A DNA stretch of 59,139 nucleotides. Origin: Spirochaetota bacterium (GTDB taxonomy: Bacteria > Spirochaetota > UBA4802 > UBA5368). The notes below the pieces were generated by a model. The model saw only the letters and a program-made list of their open reading frames with translations, was not told the origin of the DNA and did no database searches. The translations under genes and the position numbers were made by a program. The stretch covers positions 1 to 59,139 of the forward strand of contig SCSX01000080.1 in assembly GCA_004297825.1 (NCBI GenBank). The letters run 5' to 3'. This document shows positions 1 through 7,410 of this stretch, in pieces; positions within the stretch are counted from its first letter, which is position 1, and every line of letters starts with the position of its first letter.

Positions 1-2
1 TG

Positions 3-68
3 AAATATATTGAGGATCAAGGCAAGGAGCCCACAGATACCGACTTTAAAACTGATGATGATCTTTAG
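3..68 (+). CDS. C-terminal tail of a gene cut by the window edge, possibly an IS200/IS605-type transposase
   Basis: An open frame enters from the left edge and ends at a TAG at 66-68, giving a tail that begins KYIEDQGKEP and ends in an acidic DDDL. The lysine/tyrosine/glutamine-rich end followed within a few bases by two hairpins resembles the C-terminus of IS200/IS605-type TnpA (Y1 HUH) transposases and their right end. Only 21 codons are visible, so catalytic residues cannot be checked. It could equally be the end of any hydrophilic protein. Confidence 0.4.
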   Translation, partial: KYIEDQGKEPTDTDFKTDDDL

Positions 69-109
69 TCGGCTTTAGCCGAACACGAAGCCACCGCCTT
101 CAGGCGGTG
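69..109. repeat. Two adjacent hairpins, possible IS200-like right end or terminator
   Basis: The first inverted repeat is TCGGC-TTTA-GCCGA (69-82). The second is CACCGCC-TTCA-GGCGGTG (92-109). Both sit directly after the stop of the partial gene. Short hairpins with TTTA/TTCA-type loops just past a small gene are typical of IS200/IS605 ends, which are recognised as single-stranded hairpins. No T-run follows, so a classical Rho-independent terminator is less likely. Confidence 0.45.
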
Positions 110-126
110 TGTGGTTCACTCCCGCA

Positions 127-582
127 TCATGCTCTCTGGACCCGATTTCCCCGCTGCCGCATTCCTGACAATGATACTATACCGGCAATAATAACCAGGG
201 TGAGTGAAACAATGCCGAATATCCAGGGGGTGCGCGCGCCCGTCGTATGCCGGATGTACAGTGCCGCAGCCAGTCCCATCGCGTTGTAGAAAGCGCCGGT
301 CACGGCAACGGTGACTATCGCCCACGGCTCGCTTTTCCGGAAGGGAACGAGGAGCAGGGTCATGATTGTGCCTGAAAAAAGAATCGTGACGCCGCCGATA
401 AGCTTCACCATCACACGGAGCAGGTCCCTCGTACCCGCCGGAAGCGCGCTCCAGGGGATGCCGATCGCTTCCAGGTGGTAGGGCATGACGTCTGGAGTAA
501 CGATATACAGCATCCCGCCGAGTATCCCCGCGAAGGAAAGAAGGGCGTAGATATAAAATGAGACTTGTTGTGCCTTGGTCAT
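127..582 (-). CDS. Small four-helix integral membrane protein of unknown function
   Basis: This 151-residue protein is mostly hydrophobic, with about four membrane segments: near residues 8-28, 58-80, 88-112 and 120-142. It ends in a short basic tail (RQRGNRVQRA). The start is an ATG with an AAGG-containing ribosome site a few bases upstream. A 38-bp palindrome lies 62 bp upstream, between this gene and the lipoprotein gene behind it. I recognise no catalytic motif or named family; similar four-helix proteins are usually annotated hypothetical. It is most likely an inner membrane protein. Confidence 0.7.
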   Translation of the reverse strand: MTKAQQVSFYIYALLSFAGILGGMLYIVTPDVMPYHLEAIGIPWSALPAGTRDLLRVMVKLIGGVTILFSGTIMTLLLVPFRKSEPWAIVTVAVTGAFYNAMGLAAALYIRHTTGARTPWIFGIVSLTLVIIAGIVSLSGMRQRGNRVQRA

Positions 583-643
583 CAGGTTAACCTTTTTATG
601 TACCCTGCGAACGCGATGCCGGCCCCATGCTCATGGAAGCTGG

Positions 644-681
644 TCTATGTAAAGCCGCGATTAATCGCGGCTTTACATAGA
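644..681. repeat. 38-bp perfect palindrome between two minus-strand genes
   Basis: The left arm (644-662) and right arm (663-681) are exact reverse complements of 19 bases with no spacer; the arm core is AAAGCCGCGATT. As RNA it would form a strong hairpin on either strand. It lies downstream of the lipoprotein gene (stop at 768) and upstream of the membrane protein gene (start at 582). It could be a bidirectional transcription stop, although the flanking T-runs are short, or a protein-binding site. Confidence 0.75.
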
Positions 682-767
682 GGATCAATTCATTTGGGCC
701 AGCCGCAAACCGGAATCCGTCTGGTAATCTATATATGGGTAATGCAACTTACCAGCCAGAGACAAAA

Positions 768-1253
768 TTAGAAAGTGAATGACCTTTGTGGGCTCGCATG
801 CGTAAGTTCGCCATTTGAGTCATAACCGTAAACCGCCCAATGGTAGGTAATTCCAAGTGGCGTGAAAGAATTCGTTTCGTCAACGTCATTCGTACTTGGG
901 TCATAGACATAGAGGTCGCTTTGATCAACACTATCGCGAGTGAATCCAGGCAAGGTTGTATGGTTACCTGCCCTATAATTACCCTCATTAATAATTGTTT
1001 TCTGGTCAGTTTGAATGGTACTATCAAATACCGCAATTACTGCAAATTCAACTTCAGATGGAAGGTTAAATGTAAATTTACCTCCATTTGCGCTGAGATC
1101 CGTATTATTCAAGGGCATCACAAGTTCAATACTTTCGACTCCTGAAAAAATAAGAGTCGAGGGCTGTTCTTCCGGTTGAGGTTGGCACCCAGTCAAAATT
1201 AACGCCACGGAAATTATTGCAGCAGAAATCGATTTAATAATTAGTATTCTCAT
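768..1253 (-). CDS. Putative lipoprotein of unknown function
   Basis: The product is about 161 residues with a lipoprotein signal: a basic start (MRILIIK), a hydrophobic stretch and the lipobox LILTGC, followed by a Gln/Pro/Glu-rich linker. The mature part has a beta-rich, Thr/Ser/Asn-rich character (for example ITYHWAVYGYD), like a fibronectin-type or other beta-sandwich fold, but I cannot assign a family. The ATG at 1253 is preferred over an in-frame ATG at 1268 because GGAGGGG sits four bases upstream of it. The gene follows the CsgG/PEGA protein gene by 14 bp and is probably co-transcribed. Its base composition is more AT-rich than its neighbours. Confidence 0.7.
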   Translation of the reverse strand: MRILIIKSISAAIISVALILTGCQPQPEEQPSTLIFSGVESIELVMPLNNTDLSANGGKFTFNLPSEVEFAVIAVFDSTIQTDQKTIINEGNYRAGNHTTLPGFTRDSVDQSDLYVYDPSTNDVDETNSFTPLGITYHWAVYGYDSNGELTHASPQRSFTF

Positions 1254-1267
1254 CTCACCCCTCCACA

Positions 1268-2533
1268 TTAAAAGAAATACTTCACGCCGCCGCCGAAGGT
1301 GATGTGATTGAAAGAATATTCGGTGTCATGCGATTTAAGTCCGCCAAGTAAACCCTGGCTCTCGAATACCTCGCGCGTAGCCTTGACGGGATAGTAATAA
1401 TATCGTCCCTCAAGGAAAATACCGATTTTAGCGAACGGTGCGATTGTCGCGCCCAGTTTCAACCCCATGTGCATAAGGCTCTGGCTGGCGAGTTTTTCCC
1501 GGTCATTGTCCCTGCTCTTGTTCGTGCGGAAATCCGTGAGCGATGTGTATCCTATGAACGCACCCCCGTACGGGGTTACATAGCTTGATATCTCGAAGGG
1601 TATCACCGCCGCGTGAGCCGTAAGGCTGAAGTACCGATACCAGCGCTCCTGGGTGATGTCCCCGAACGGGGTGTCGATGACCTGGTTGTGGTCGATTACG
1701 GCGTAGCCCATCTCACCCGAAATGTTCAGCCGGTTATAGGTATGTCCCACAAAAAGGGTGAAGAGCGGGGCGCCGTCCAGCTCCTTGTAGAACGGTTTCA
1801 GGTAGCTCACCCCCAGCCCTATTTCCGACCTGTTACGTACCCGGCTCTCGCCCAGGTAGGGGGTCCAGTTCTCCCGCGCGTCCTTCGCGATAGTAAGCTC
1901 GGTTTCCGCGTCAAGGTAGCCGCTCTTGACGGCCTTCAGTCTATGGGCGCCCGCGGCGAGCTTGTAGTCTACCAGGGGTGCCTTTCCCGCGAGAAGCCCG
2001 TCCACATAGACGTCGGCGCCGTCGGGGGTGGTGGAGACGCTCAGGATGCCCAGCGCCTCGCCGGAAATGACCGCGGCCATGGAGAGGGCCGCCTGGTTGG
2101 CCATGTCGAAGAGGTCGGCGAGCGGGGCCTTGACCACGCGTCCGTCCAGGACCCGGCCGGTGGCGATATCCACGGCCTTGATGGTGAGCACTATGTTCTC
2201 GGGATTGCCGGAGTACGATCCCAGGATGAGCACGTCGGCCTTGACCAGGGTGCCCGCGCCCGTGACCATCTGTTCGTCGAAAAGCCCGGTCTGGCTCAGG
2301 GCGATCTCGCTAATGATCGCTCCTATCTGACCCCGCTCCACGATCCTTATGCCCTGCGCCTGCGCAAGGCCCGCGGAGATGGATTCCGGAAGCGAATTAG
2401 TCAGATACTGGAGGCCCTTCCCGCCCGTGTGGTTGGTGAAATTCACGACCGCGACCGCACGGGGCGCTGCGAGCGCGCCGTATGACCACAGCATGGTCCC
2501 CGCGAAAAGGAGCAGAATCGATAATCGTTTCAT
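1268..2533 (-). CDS. Secreted CsgG-like/PEGA-domain protein with a beta-barrel-like C-terminus
   Basis: The 421-residue protein begins with a signal peptide (MKRLSILLLFAGTMLWSYGALAA). Residues about 24-165 resemble the CsgG/FlgO-type lipoprotein domain: AVAVVNFTN, IRIVERGQ, then a putative ADVLILGSYSG segment. Residues about 170-225 form a PEGA domain (GILSVSTTPDGADVYVDGLL). The remainder has alternating aromatic/polar strands and ends in GGGVKYFF, a terminal Phe typical of outer membrane beta-barrels. An envelope location is likely, with the PEGA part binding glycan or protein. It is the first gene of a probable minus-strand pair with the lipoprotein. Spirochaetes carry many such CsgG/PEGA combinations, but their function is unclear. 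Confidence 0.75.
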   Translation of the reverse strand: MKRLSILLLFAGTMLWSYGALAAPRAVAVVNFTNHTGGKGLQYLTNSLPESISAGLAQAQGIRIVERGQIGAIISEIALSQTGLFDEQMVTGAGTLVKADVLILGSYSGNPENIVLTIKAVDIATGRVLDGRVVKAPLADLFDMANQAALSMAAVISGEALGILSVSTTPDGADVYVDGLLAGKAPLVDYKLAAGAHRLKAVKSGYLDAETELTIAKDARENWTPYLGESRVRNRSEIGLGVSYLKPFYKELDGAPLFTLFVGHTYNRLNISGEMGYAVIDHNQVIDTPFGDITQERWYRYFSLTAHAAVIPFEISSYVTPYGGAFIGYTSLTDFRTNKSRDNDREKLASQSLMHMGLKLGATIAPFAKIGIFLEGRYYYYPVKATREVFESQGLLGGLKSHDTEYSFNHITFGGGVKYFF

Positions 2534-2543
2534 AATGATACCG

Positions 2544-2565
2544 TTACCCGTAATATCTTACCCGT
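2544..2565. promoter_or_regulatory. Direct repeat TTACCCGT-N6-TTACCCGT upstream of the CsgG/PEGA gene
   Basis: Two identical octamers start 14 bp apart and lie 11-32 bp upstream of the ATG at 2533. Such tandem sites are typical of response-regulator binding, but the position so close to the start codon could also make them part of the 5' untranslated region. No convincing -35/-10 pair was seen nearby. Confidence 0.3.
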
Positions 2566-2807
2566 GTATCGGCGCCCGCGCCTGAATAATGCCGTTTTAA
2601 GCGGCCCGGTGCACGACAACTATTCCGGGGTACATGGCCCGGTCCCTGATAGAATTATCCATGATTTGCCCGCCAATGCAATTATTTCTTGAAAAACTCG
2701 TTAAAATATATGCAAATATAATAGAATTGATGCGAAACTGCCGTCTTAAGGAATGGGAGAGGGCGCGCCAAGTGGCGCCAAGGACCGCATTCAATCAGGA
2801 GAAGCAC

Positions 2808-3386
2808 ATGGAGGATGCCATGAACGGGGACGCTCCCGCAGCACCGCGTTATACGGGGATCGGCGCGAAGGACACGCCGCCGGCAATGCTCGCGATCATT
2901 GAAAAGATCGGGACGCACATGGCGAAAGCCGGTTACATCCTGCGTTCCGGGGGGGCCCTGGGGGCCAGCGCCTCGTTCGAGCTCGCCTGCGACAGGGCGG
3001 GGGGCAAGAAGGAGATATACCTGCCGTGGCAGGGGTTCAACAAGAACCGGTCCATGTTCTACAATGTCCCGGACAGGGCCCACATGTTCGTCAAGGAGTT
3101 CAATCCCCAGTGGTCGACGCAGAGCGACGCCTCCCGGAAGGTCCAGGCCCGTTATGCGCAGGCGTTCCTGGGCCAGGACCTGGGCCGCGCCTCCGTGTGC
3201 GTTATCTGCTACACAAAAGAGGGCAAGCTCAAGGGCGGCACCGGGCAGGCCCTCCAGGTGGCCCTCAAGCACGGCATCCCCGTGTTCAACCTCGGGGAGT
3301 TCGAGTCCGATACCGCCCTCCTGGCCGAAAAGCTCCGTGGGTTCCTCAAGGGGCTGTCCATCCCGGACGAGGGCCTCGCAATCTGA
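2808..3386 (+). CDS. SLOG-superfamily (DprA/LOG-like) nucleotide-binding protein
   Basis: The 192-residue product shows a Rossmann-type SLOG pattern: an early YTGIGAKDTP strand-turn, then GYILRSGGALGASASFE, which matches the Gly-rich loop of DprA/LOG folds, and a later GGTGQALQVAL segment. The start at 2808 is preferred over an in-frame ATG at 2634 because AGGAG lies about seven bases upstream and homology begins after it. SLOG domains bind nucleotides or nucleotide-derived ligands, or DNA in DprA. This protein lacks the extra DprA domains, so its substrate is unknown. Upstream, 2534-2807 is AT-rich with a perfect TATAAT at 2717-2722. Confidence 0.7.
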   Translation: MEDAMNGDAPAAPRYTGIGAKDTPPAMLAIIEKIGTHMAKAGYILRSGGALGASASFELACDRAGGKKEIYLPWQGFNKNRSMFYNVPDRAHMFVKEFNPQWSTQSDASRKVQARYAQAFLGQDLGRASVCVICYTKEGKLKGGTGQALQVALKHGIPVFNLGEFESDTALLAEKLRGFLKGLSIPDEGLAI

Positions 3387-3430
3387 CTGTCGCGCTTTTC
3401 CCGCGACTCCCGGACGCCGATAATTAATCC

Positions 3431-3943
3431 ATGAAGATACGCGTTATCGGCGGGCGGGCGCTCGTCGTTTTCCTCGCCATGATGCTCGCGGGCATGGCGG
3501 CATGTTCGCCCCCCCACCTGCGCGGCGGGAGGACGTTCAGCAGCGCGGACCGCGCCAGGATCGTCGCCACGGCGGAGCGCTGCCTGGGGACGCCGTACCG
3601 CTACGGCGGGGAAAGCCCCGGCGGCTTCGACTGCTCGGGGCTCGTGATGTATGTATTCGGGAAGCATGGGATCGCGCTGCCCCGCACCGCTGGCGATCAG
3701 TTCGAGGACGGCGCGCGCGTGCCCCTCGCCGCGCTCCAGCCGGGGGATCTCGTGTTTTTCCGCACGGCCGGCGGGCGCGGCATTTCCCACGTGGGGATCT
3801 ATACGGGAAAGGGCGAATTCATACACGCGCCGCGCACGGGGACGACGGTGTCCTATGCCCGCCTGGACAATAAATACTGGAAGAGGCATTATGCGGGCGC
3901 GGTGACCTATTTCAGGCGAAAAAACGCCGCAGGAACCGGATAA
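3431..3943 (+). CDS. NlpC/P60-family peptidoglycan endopeptidase, lipoprotein
   Basis: The 170-residue protein has an N-terminal lipoprotein signal ending LAGMAAC (Cys25). It is followed by a single NlpC/P60 domain with the complete catalytic triad: Cys68 in GFDCSG, His120 in ISHVGIY and His132 in FIHAPR. The usual YRYGG and PGDLVFF motifs are also present. The family cleaves cell-wall peptides such as the gamma-D-Glu-diaminopimelate bond, here presumably in the periplasm while anchored to a membrane. No separate targeting domain (LysM or SH3) is present. It starts 44 bp after the SLOG gene and may share its transcript. Confidence 0.88.
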   Translation: MKIRVIGGRALVVFLAMMLAGMAACSPPHLRGGRTFSSADRARIVATAERCLGTPYRYGGESPGGFDCSGLVMYVFGKHGIALPRTAGDQFEDGARVPLAALQPGDLVFFRTAGGRGISHVGIYTGKGEFIHAPRTGTTVSYARLDNKYWKRHYAGAVTYFRRKNAAGTG

Positions 3944-4007
3944 ATCCCCGAGAACGGGGAAAATCGTGTAAAACACCCGGTAGGCCCTCTGTTTGTCAAC
4001 TTATTTC

Positions 4008-4036
4008 TTGACAAAAACTACATGCGCTGCTAACGT
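4008..4036 (+). promoter_or_regulatory. Sigma70-type promoter upstream of coaD
   Basis: A consensus TTGACA (4008-4013) is followed after 17 bp by TAACGT (4031-4036). The predicted start near 4043 leaves a short leader before the coaD ATG at 4069. Confidence 0.6.
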
Positions 4037-4068
4037 GAGAGGGCTGGAAAGGTACTGGTTGACTTTTT

Positions 4069-4557
4069 ATGCGGATTGGGATATACCCCGGATCGTTTGA
4101 TCCGTTAACGAATGGACACATCGACATTATTGAAAGAGCCCGGCAGCTCTGCGATAAGCTTTTCATCGCGGTTGCTAAGAACACCTCCAAGAACCCCTTC
4201 TTCAGCATGGAAGAAAGGGTGGAGATGCTCCAGTTCTGCTGCTCCGGAGATAGTTCTCAACTGGAAATCGTTGCTTTCGAGGGCCTGCTGGTAGACCTTT
4301 GCCGCAGGCAAAACGTGTCGTTTATAATACGCGGACTCAGGGCCCTGGTGGATTTCGATTACGAATACGCCATCGCGCTCATGAACCGCAAGCTGGCCCC
4401 CGAGGTTGAGACGGTGTTCCTCATGGCGCGGAGTGAATACTCCTTCGTCTCCTCGAATATCGTGAAAGAAGTCGCGTATTTCGGGGGGGATATATCCACG
4501 CTCGTTCCCCAATTCGTCCATAAAAGGCTCCAGGAGAAACTTTCCAGGAAAACTTAA
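4069..4557 (+). CDS. coaD: Phosphopantetheine adenylyltransferase
   Basis: CoaD transfers AMP from ATP to 4'-phosphopantetheine to give dephospho-CoA, the penultimate step of coenzyme A synthesis, in the cytoplasm. The 162-residue length is typical. The nucleotidyltransferase signature is intact at the start (IYPGSFDPLTNGH, with His17), and IIRGLRA and the late SSNIVKEVA (ISSS-like) motif are present. A strong promoter lies just upstream. Its stop (4555-4557) is immediately followed, in the same reading frame, by the phosphotransacetylase coding sequence, so the two are certainly co-transcribed and both relate to CoA chemistry. Confidence 0.95.
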   Translation: MRIGIYPGSFDPLTNGHIDIIERARQLCDKLFIAVAKNTSKNPFFSMEERVEMLQFCCSGDSSQLEIVAFEGLLVDLCRRQNVSFIIRGLRALVDFDYEYAIALMNRKLAPEVETVFLMARSEYSFVSSNIVKEVAYFGGDISTLVPQFVHKRLQEKLSRKT

Positions 4558-4572
4558 TCCTGGTGGGTAGTC

Positions 4573-5556
4573 ATTCTCGAATCGTTTAAAAACCGGGTCC
4601 GTTCCAAACCGAAACGGATCGTATTCGCCGAAGGCGATGACCCGCGGGTTATCCAGGCCGTCGTACGCATGCGCGCCGATAAACTCCTGGGCGAAGCCGT
4701 GCTCCTGGGTCCCGGTGAGGCCATAACCCGCTCCCTTTTCGAGCACGGCAAGCCCGACGGCGTGACCGTCGTCGATACGGGAGCCATTTCCGGGACGGCG
4801 AAGTACCGGAACGAGTATATCAAGGCGCGCAACCTGAGCGTGCTCGAGAACGAGATACTTTCGGCCGCGATGAAAAACCCGGTGGTACTGGGCGCCCTCA
4901 TGCTCCGCATGGGCGAGGCGGACGGGTTTATCGGCGGGGTACGGACGAACACATCGGAAATCCTGAGCAACGGCCTGCACATCATCAAGGCGCACCGCAG
5001 CGCGGGCGTCGTCACCTCGCTGTGCGTGATATCGGCCCCCGACAAATCCCTGGGAAGCGACGGCATCCTCGTCATCGCCGATCCCGTGGTGAACCCGGAC
5101 CCCTCGGTCGGGGTTCTGGTCAAGATTGCCGAGGCGGCCGCGCGCTTCGCCCGTAGCTTCCTGAAGATAACCCCCCGGGTCGCGTTCCTCTCCTATTCGA
5201 CGAAGGGAAGCGGCATGGGCAAATCCGTCGACAAGATGCGCATCGCCGCGGACCGCGCGCGCGCCCGCATGCCCGAAATAGTGGTGGACGGCGAGCTCCA
5301 GCTTGACGCGGCGATCTCGCCGGAGGTCGCCGCGCGCAAGGCGCCGGGAAGCCCCCTCGCGGGAAGCGCGAACGTGCTCATATTCCCGAATCTCGACAGC
5401 GCGAACCTGGCATGCAAAATCCTCAGCTTTTTCGGGAACGCGGTTATTATCGGACCCATCATCTACGGGCTGTCGAAGCCGTATAACGACATTTCACGGG
5501 CAGCCCGCGTCGAAGATATCATAAATTTATCCGTCATTACACAGCTCCAGGAGTAG
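4573..5556 (+). CDS. pta: Phosphate acetyltransferase with an apparent non-AUG start
   Basis: Pta interconverts acetyl-CoA and acetyl phosphate. The C-terminal half shows the family signatures YSTKGSG, DGELQLDAA, ANVLIFPNLDSAN, GPIIYGLSKPYND and the terminal DIINLSVITQLQ. The first ATG is at 4669, but the conserved family N-terminus (KRIVFAEGDDPRV) is encoded upstream of it, in frame and open back to the coaD stop. No ATG, GTG, TTG or CTG occurs in that stretch. An ATT at 4573 with GGTGGG about five bases upstream is the best start and gives 327 residues, the usual Pta size. The coordinates use this inferred start. A sequencing indel or stop readthrough from coaD are alternatives. Confidence 0.88.
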   Translation: MLESFKNRVRSKPKRIVFAEGDDPRVIQAVVRMRADKLLGEAVLLGPGEAITRSLFEHGKPDGVTVVDTGAISGTAKYRNEYIKARNLSVLENEILSAAMKNPVVLGALMLRMGEADGFIGGVRTNTSEILSNGLHIIKAHRSAGVVTSLCVISAPDKSLGSDGILVIADPVVNPDPSVGVLVKIAEAAARFARSFLKITPRVAFLSYSTKGSGMGKSVDKMRIAADRARARMPEIVVDGELQLDAAISPEVAARKAPGSPLAGSANVLIFPNLDSANLACKILSFFGNAVIIGPIIYGLSKPYNDISRAARVEDIINLSVITQLQE

Positions 5557-5619
5557 CAAACCAATGGTCTTATATAGTCGAAAGAATCGGTTGCTCAATA
5601 AATTATAAGGAGGATTGTT

Positions 5620-7155
5620 ATGGAACTATCGACAATTCTCCTGGTTTTAGCGATCCCCGTTGTTGGCTCGGCGGGCTTTGCGGTCCGCGCCTATCTTGGA
5701 AAGGCGCGGCTCAGCTCAGCGGAGGCCGAAGCCCGCAGGATCAGGCAGGATTCCATCAAGGACGCCGAAGCGAAGCGGAAAGAACTCCTTATCGAAGCGA
5801 AAGACCAGATTTTGAAGGAAAAGAACACCTTCGAAAAGGAGATCAGGGACCGCCGGCAGGAGCTCCAGTCCATAGAGAAAAGGATACTGCAAAAGGAGGA
5901 GTCCCTCGAGAACCGGGGTGAAAATCTCGAGAAGAGGGAAAAAGTCCTGCAGCACAGGGAGACTGAAAATCAGGAAAAAGATGAAGAATTAAAAAGGGAA
6001 TTCGAAAAACATCGTAAAGAGCTGGAGCGGATTTCAGGGCTCACGACGGACCAGGCCAAAGACATACTCCTGAAAAACGTCGAGAATGAAGCGCGCTTCG
6101 AATCGATCAAGCTCATCAACAAGATCGAGGAGGAGGCGAAACGCACTGCCGAGAAAAAGGCGAAGGAGATCGTGCTTTCGGCGATCCAGCGGAACGCCTC
6201 CGACTTCACCTCGGAATGCACCATCACGACGGTATCCCTTCCCTCCGACGACATGAAGGGAAGGATTATCGGGCGTGAGGGACGCAACATCCGCACCCTG
6301 GAAAACCTCACGGGCGTTGACATGATCATCGACGACACCCCCGAGGTCGTGGTGATATCGGGTTTCGACCCGGTGCGCCGCGAAATCGCGAGGCTCTCTC
6401 TCGAGAGGCTCATCCAGAACGGCCGCATCCACCCCGCCCGCATCGAGGAGGTCGTGGAGAAGGTAACCACCGAGCTCGAGGAGAATATGCTCGAGGAAGG
6501 GGAAAAGGCCGCGTTCGAGCTGGGCATTCCCGGGCTTTCGAAGGACGCGCTTTATCACGTGGGAAAGCTCCGCTACCGGCTGAGCTACGGGCAGAACATC
6601 CTGGCCCACAGCAAGGAGGTCGCCAACCTTTCCGGCATCATGGCCGGGGAGATGGGGCTCGACGTGCTGCTGGCGAAGCGTTCGGGCCTTTTGCATGATA
6701 TCGGCAAGGGGAGCATTGTCGAGGGCGAAGGGGCGCACGCGCTTATCGGCGCCGATATGGCGAAGAAGTTCGGGGAAAGCGGTCACGTGGTGAACATCAT
6801 CGCGGCGCACCACAACGACCGGGAGCCCGAGAGCTTCGAGGCGGTGCTCATCCAGGTCGCCGACGCGATCTCGGCCTCGAGGCCGGGGGCGCGCCGTGAA
6901 TCGCTCGAGACCTACCTGAAGCGCCTGGAAAATCTTGAGTCCATCGCATACGGATTCAAGGGCGTGGAGAAATGCTACGCGATCCAGGCGGGAAGGGAGC
7001 TCCGGGTTCTTGTTGCCAACGATCTCGTGACCGACGAGCGCGCCGAGCTGCTGGCGCGCGAGATCGCGCAGAAGATCGAATCGGAGCTCAAGTACCCGGG
7101 CATCGTCCGCGTGACGCTGATACGGGAGAAGAGGATAGTCGAATACGCGAAATAG
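5620..7155 (+). CDS. rny: Ribonuclease Y
   Basis: This membrane-anchored endoribonuclease initiates mRNA decay in many bacteria without RNase E. The 511 residues are arranged as in the family. There is one N-terminal membrane helix (about 3-25) and a long charged coiled coil (about 30-190). A KH domain follows with the GRIIGREGRNI signature and IIDDTPEVV. The HD phosphohydrolase domain has its metal-binding pair His359-Asp360 in LLHDIGKG, followed by AAHHND. The ATG has an AAGGAGG ribosome site. It follows pta by 63 bp and ends at a strong terminator. Confidence 0.95.
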   Translation: MELSTILLVLAIPVVGSAGFAVRAYLGKARLSSAEAEARRIRQDSIKDAEAKRKELLIEAKDQILKEKNTFEKEIRDRRQELQSIEKRILQKEESLENRGENLEKREKVLQHRETENQEKDEELKREFEKHRKELERISGLTTDQAKDILLKNVENEARFESIKLINKIEEEAKRTAEKKAKEIVLSAIQRNASDFTSECTITTVSLPSDDMKGRIIGREGRNIRTLENLTGVDMIIDDTPEVVVISGFDPVRREIARLSLERLIQNGRIHPARIEEVVEKVTTELEENMLEEGEKAAFELGIPGLSKDALYHVGKLRYRLSYGQNILAHSKEVANLSGIMAGEMGLDVLLAKRSGLLHDIGKGSIVEGEGAHALIGADMAKKFGESGHVVNIIAAHHNDREPESFEAVLIQVADAISASRPGARRESLETYLKRLENLESIAYGFKGVEKCYAIQAGRELRVLVANDLVTDERAELLAREIAQKIESELKYPGIVRVTLIREKRIVEYAK

Positions 7156-7194
7156 GCGCGCGCCCGCGGCGCGATAGAACGCACGAAGGGCAAG

Positions 7195-7238
7195 CCATAG
7201 GTGCCGGAAATATCGGTACCTATGGTCTTTGCTTTTTC
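7195..7238 (+). terminator. Rho-independent terminator after rny
   Basis: A 12-bp stem (7195-7206 with 7214-7225, one G-U pair; core CCATAGGT/ACCTATGG) with a 7-base loop is followed by a T-rich tract, TCTTTGCTTTTTC. It lies 40 bp after the rny stop and separates it from ymdB. Confidence 0.75.
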
Positions 7239-7250
7239 AAGGATTTCAAA

Positions 7251-7303
7251 TTCCGTGGGTGTTGCTGAACTTACACGTCTGTTAAATTCAGGACGTTACG
7301 GAA
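7251..7303 (+). other. Structured intergenic segment upstream of ymdB
   Basis: Between the rny terminator and the ymdB start (7411) there are nested inverted repeats: TTCCGT (7251-7256) with ACGGAA (7298-7303), and ACGTC (7275-7279) with GACGT (7292-7296). An alternative pairing is CTGAA/TTCAG. A purine-rich stretch with several GGAG-like motifs follows. It could be the 5' leader of the ymdB-dxs-tlyA transcript or a small RNA. No known riboswitch or 6S RNA signature was recognised. Confidence 0.35.
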
Positions 7304-7410
7304 AGGAGATGAGGAGATAAAGGATTCACGGCGATTGAAGAGACAGGGATCACCTCTTTTCATTAACATGTTTCGTGATGAAAAGAACAGTTTTGCCGGA
7401 GGAAGGATTA

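Noticed and set aside
7251-7372. 6S RNA in the rny-ymdB gap
   Set aside because: The stretch is structured but I could not recognise the 6S closing stem and central bubble, so it is reported only as a structured leader.
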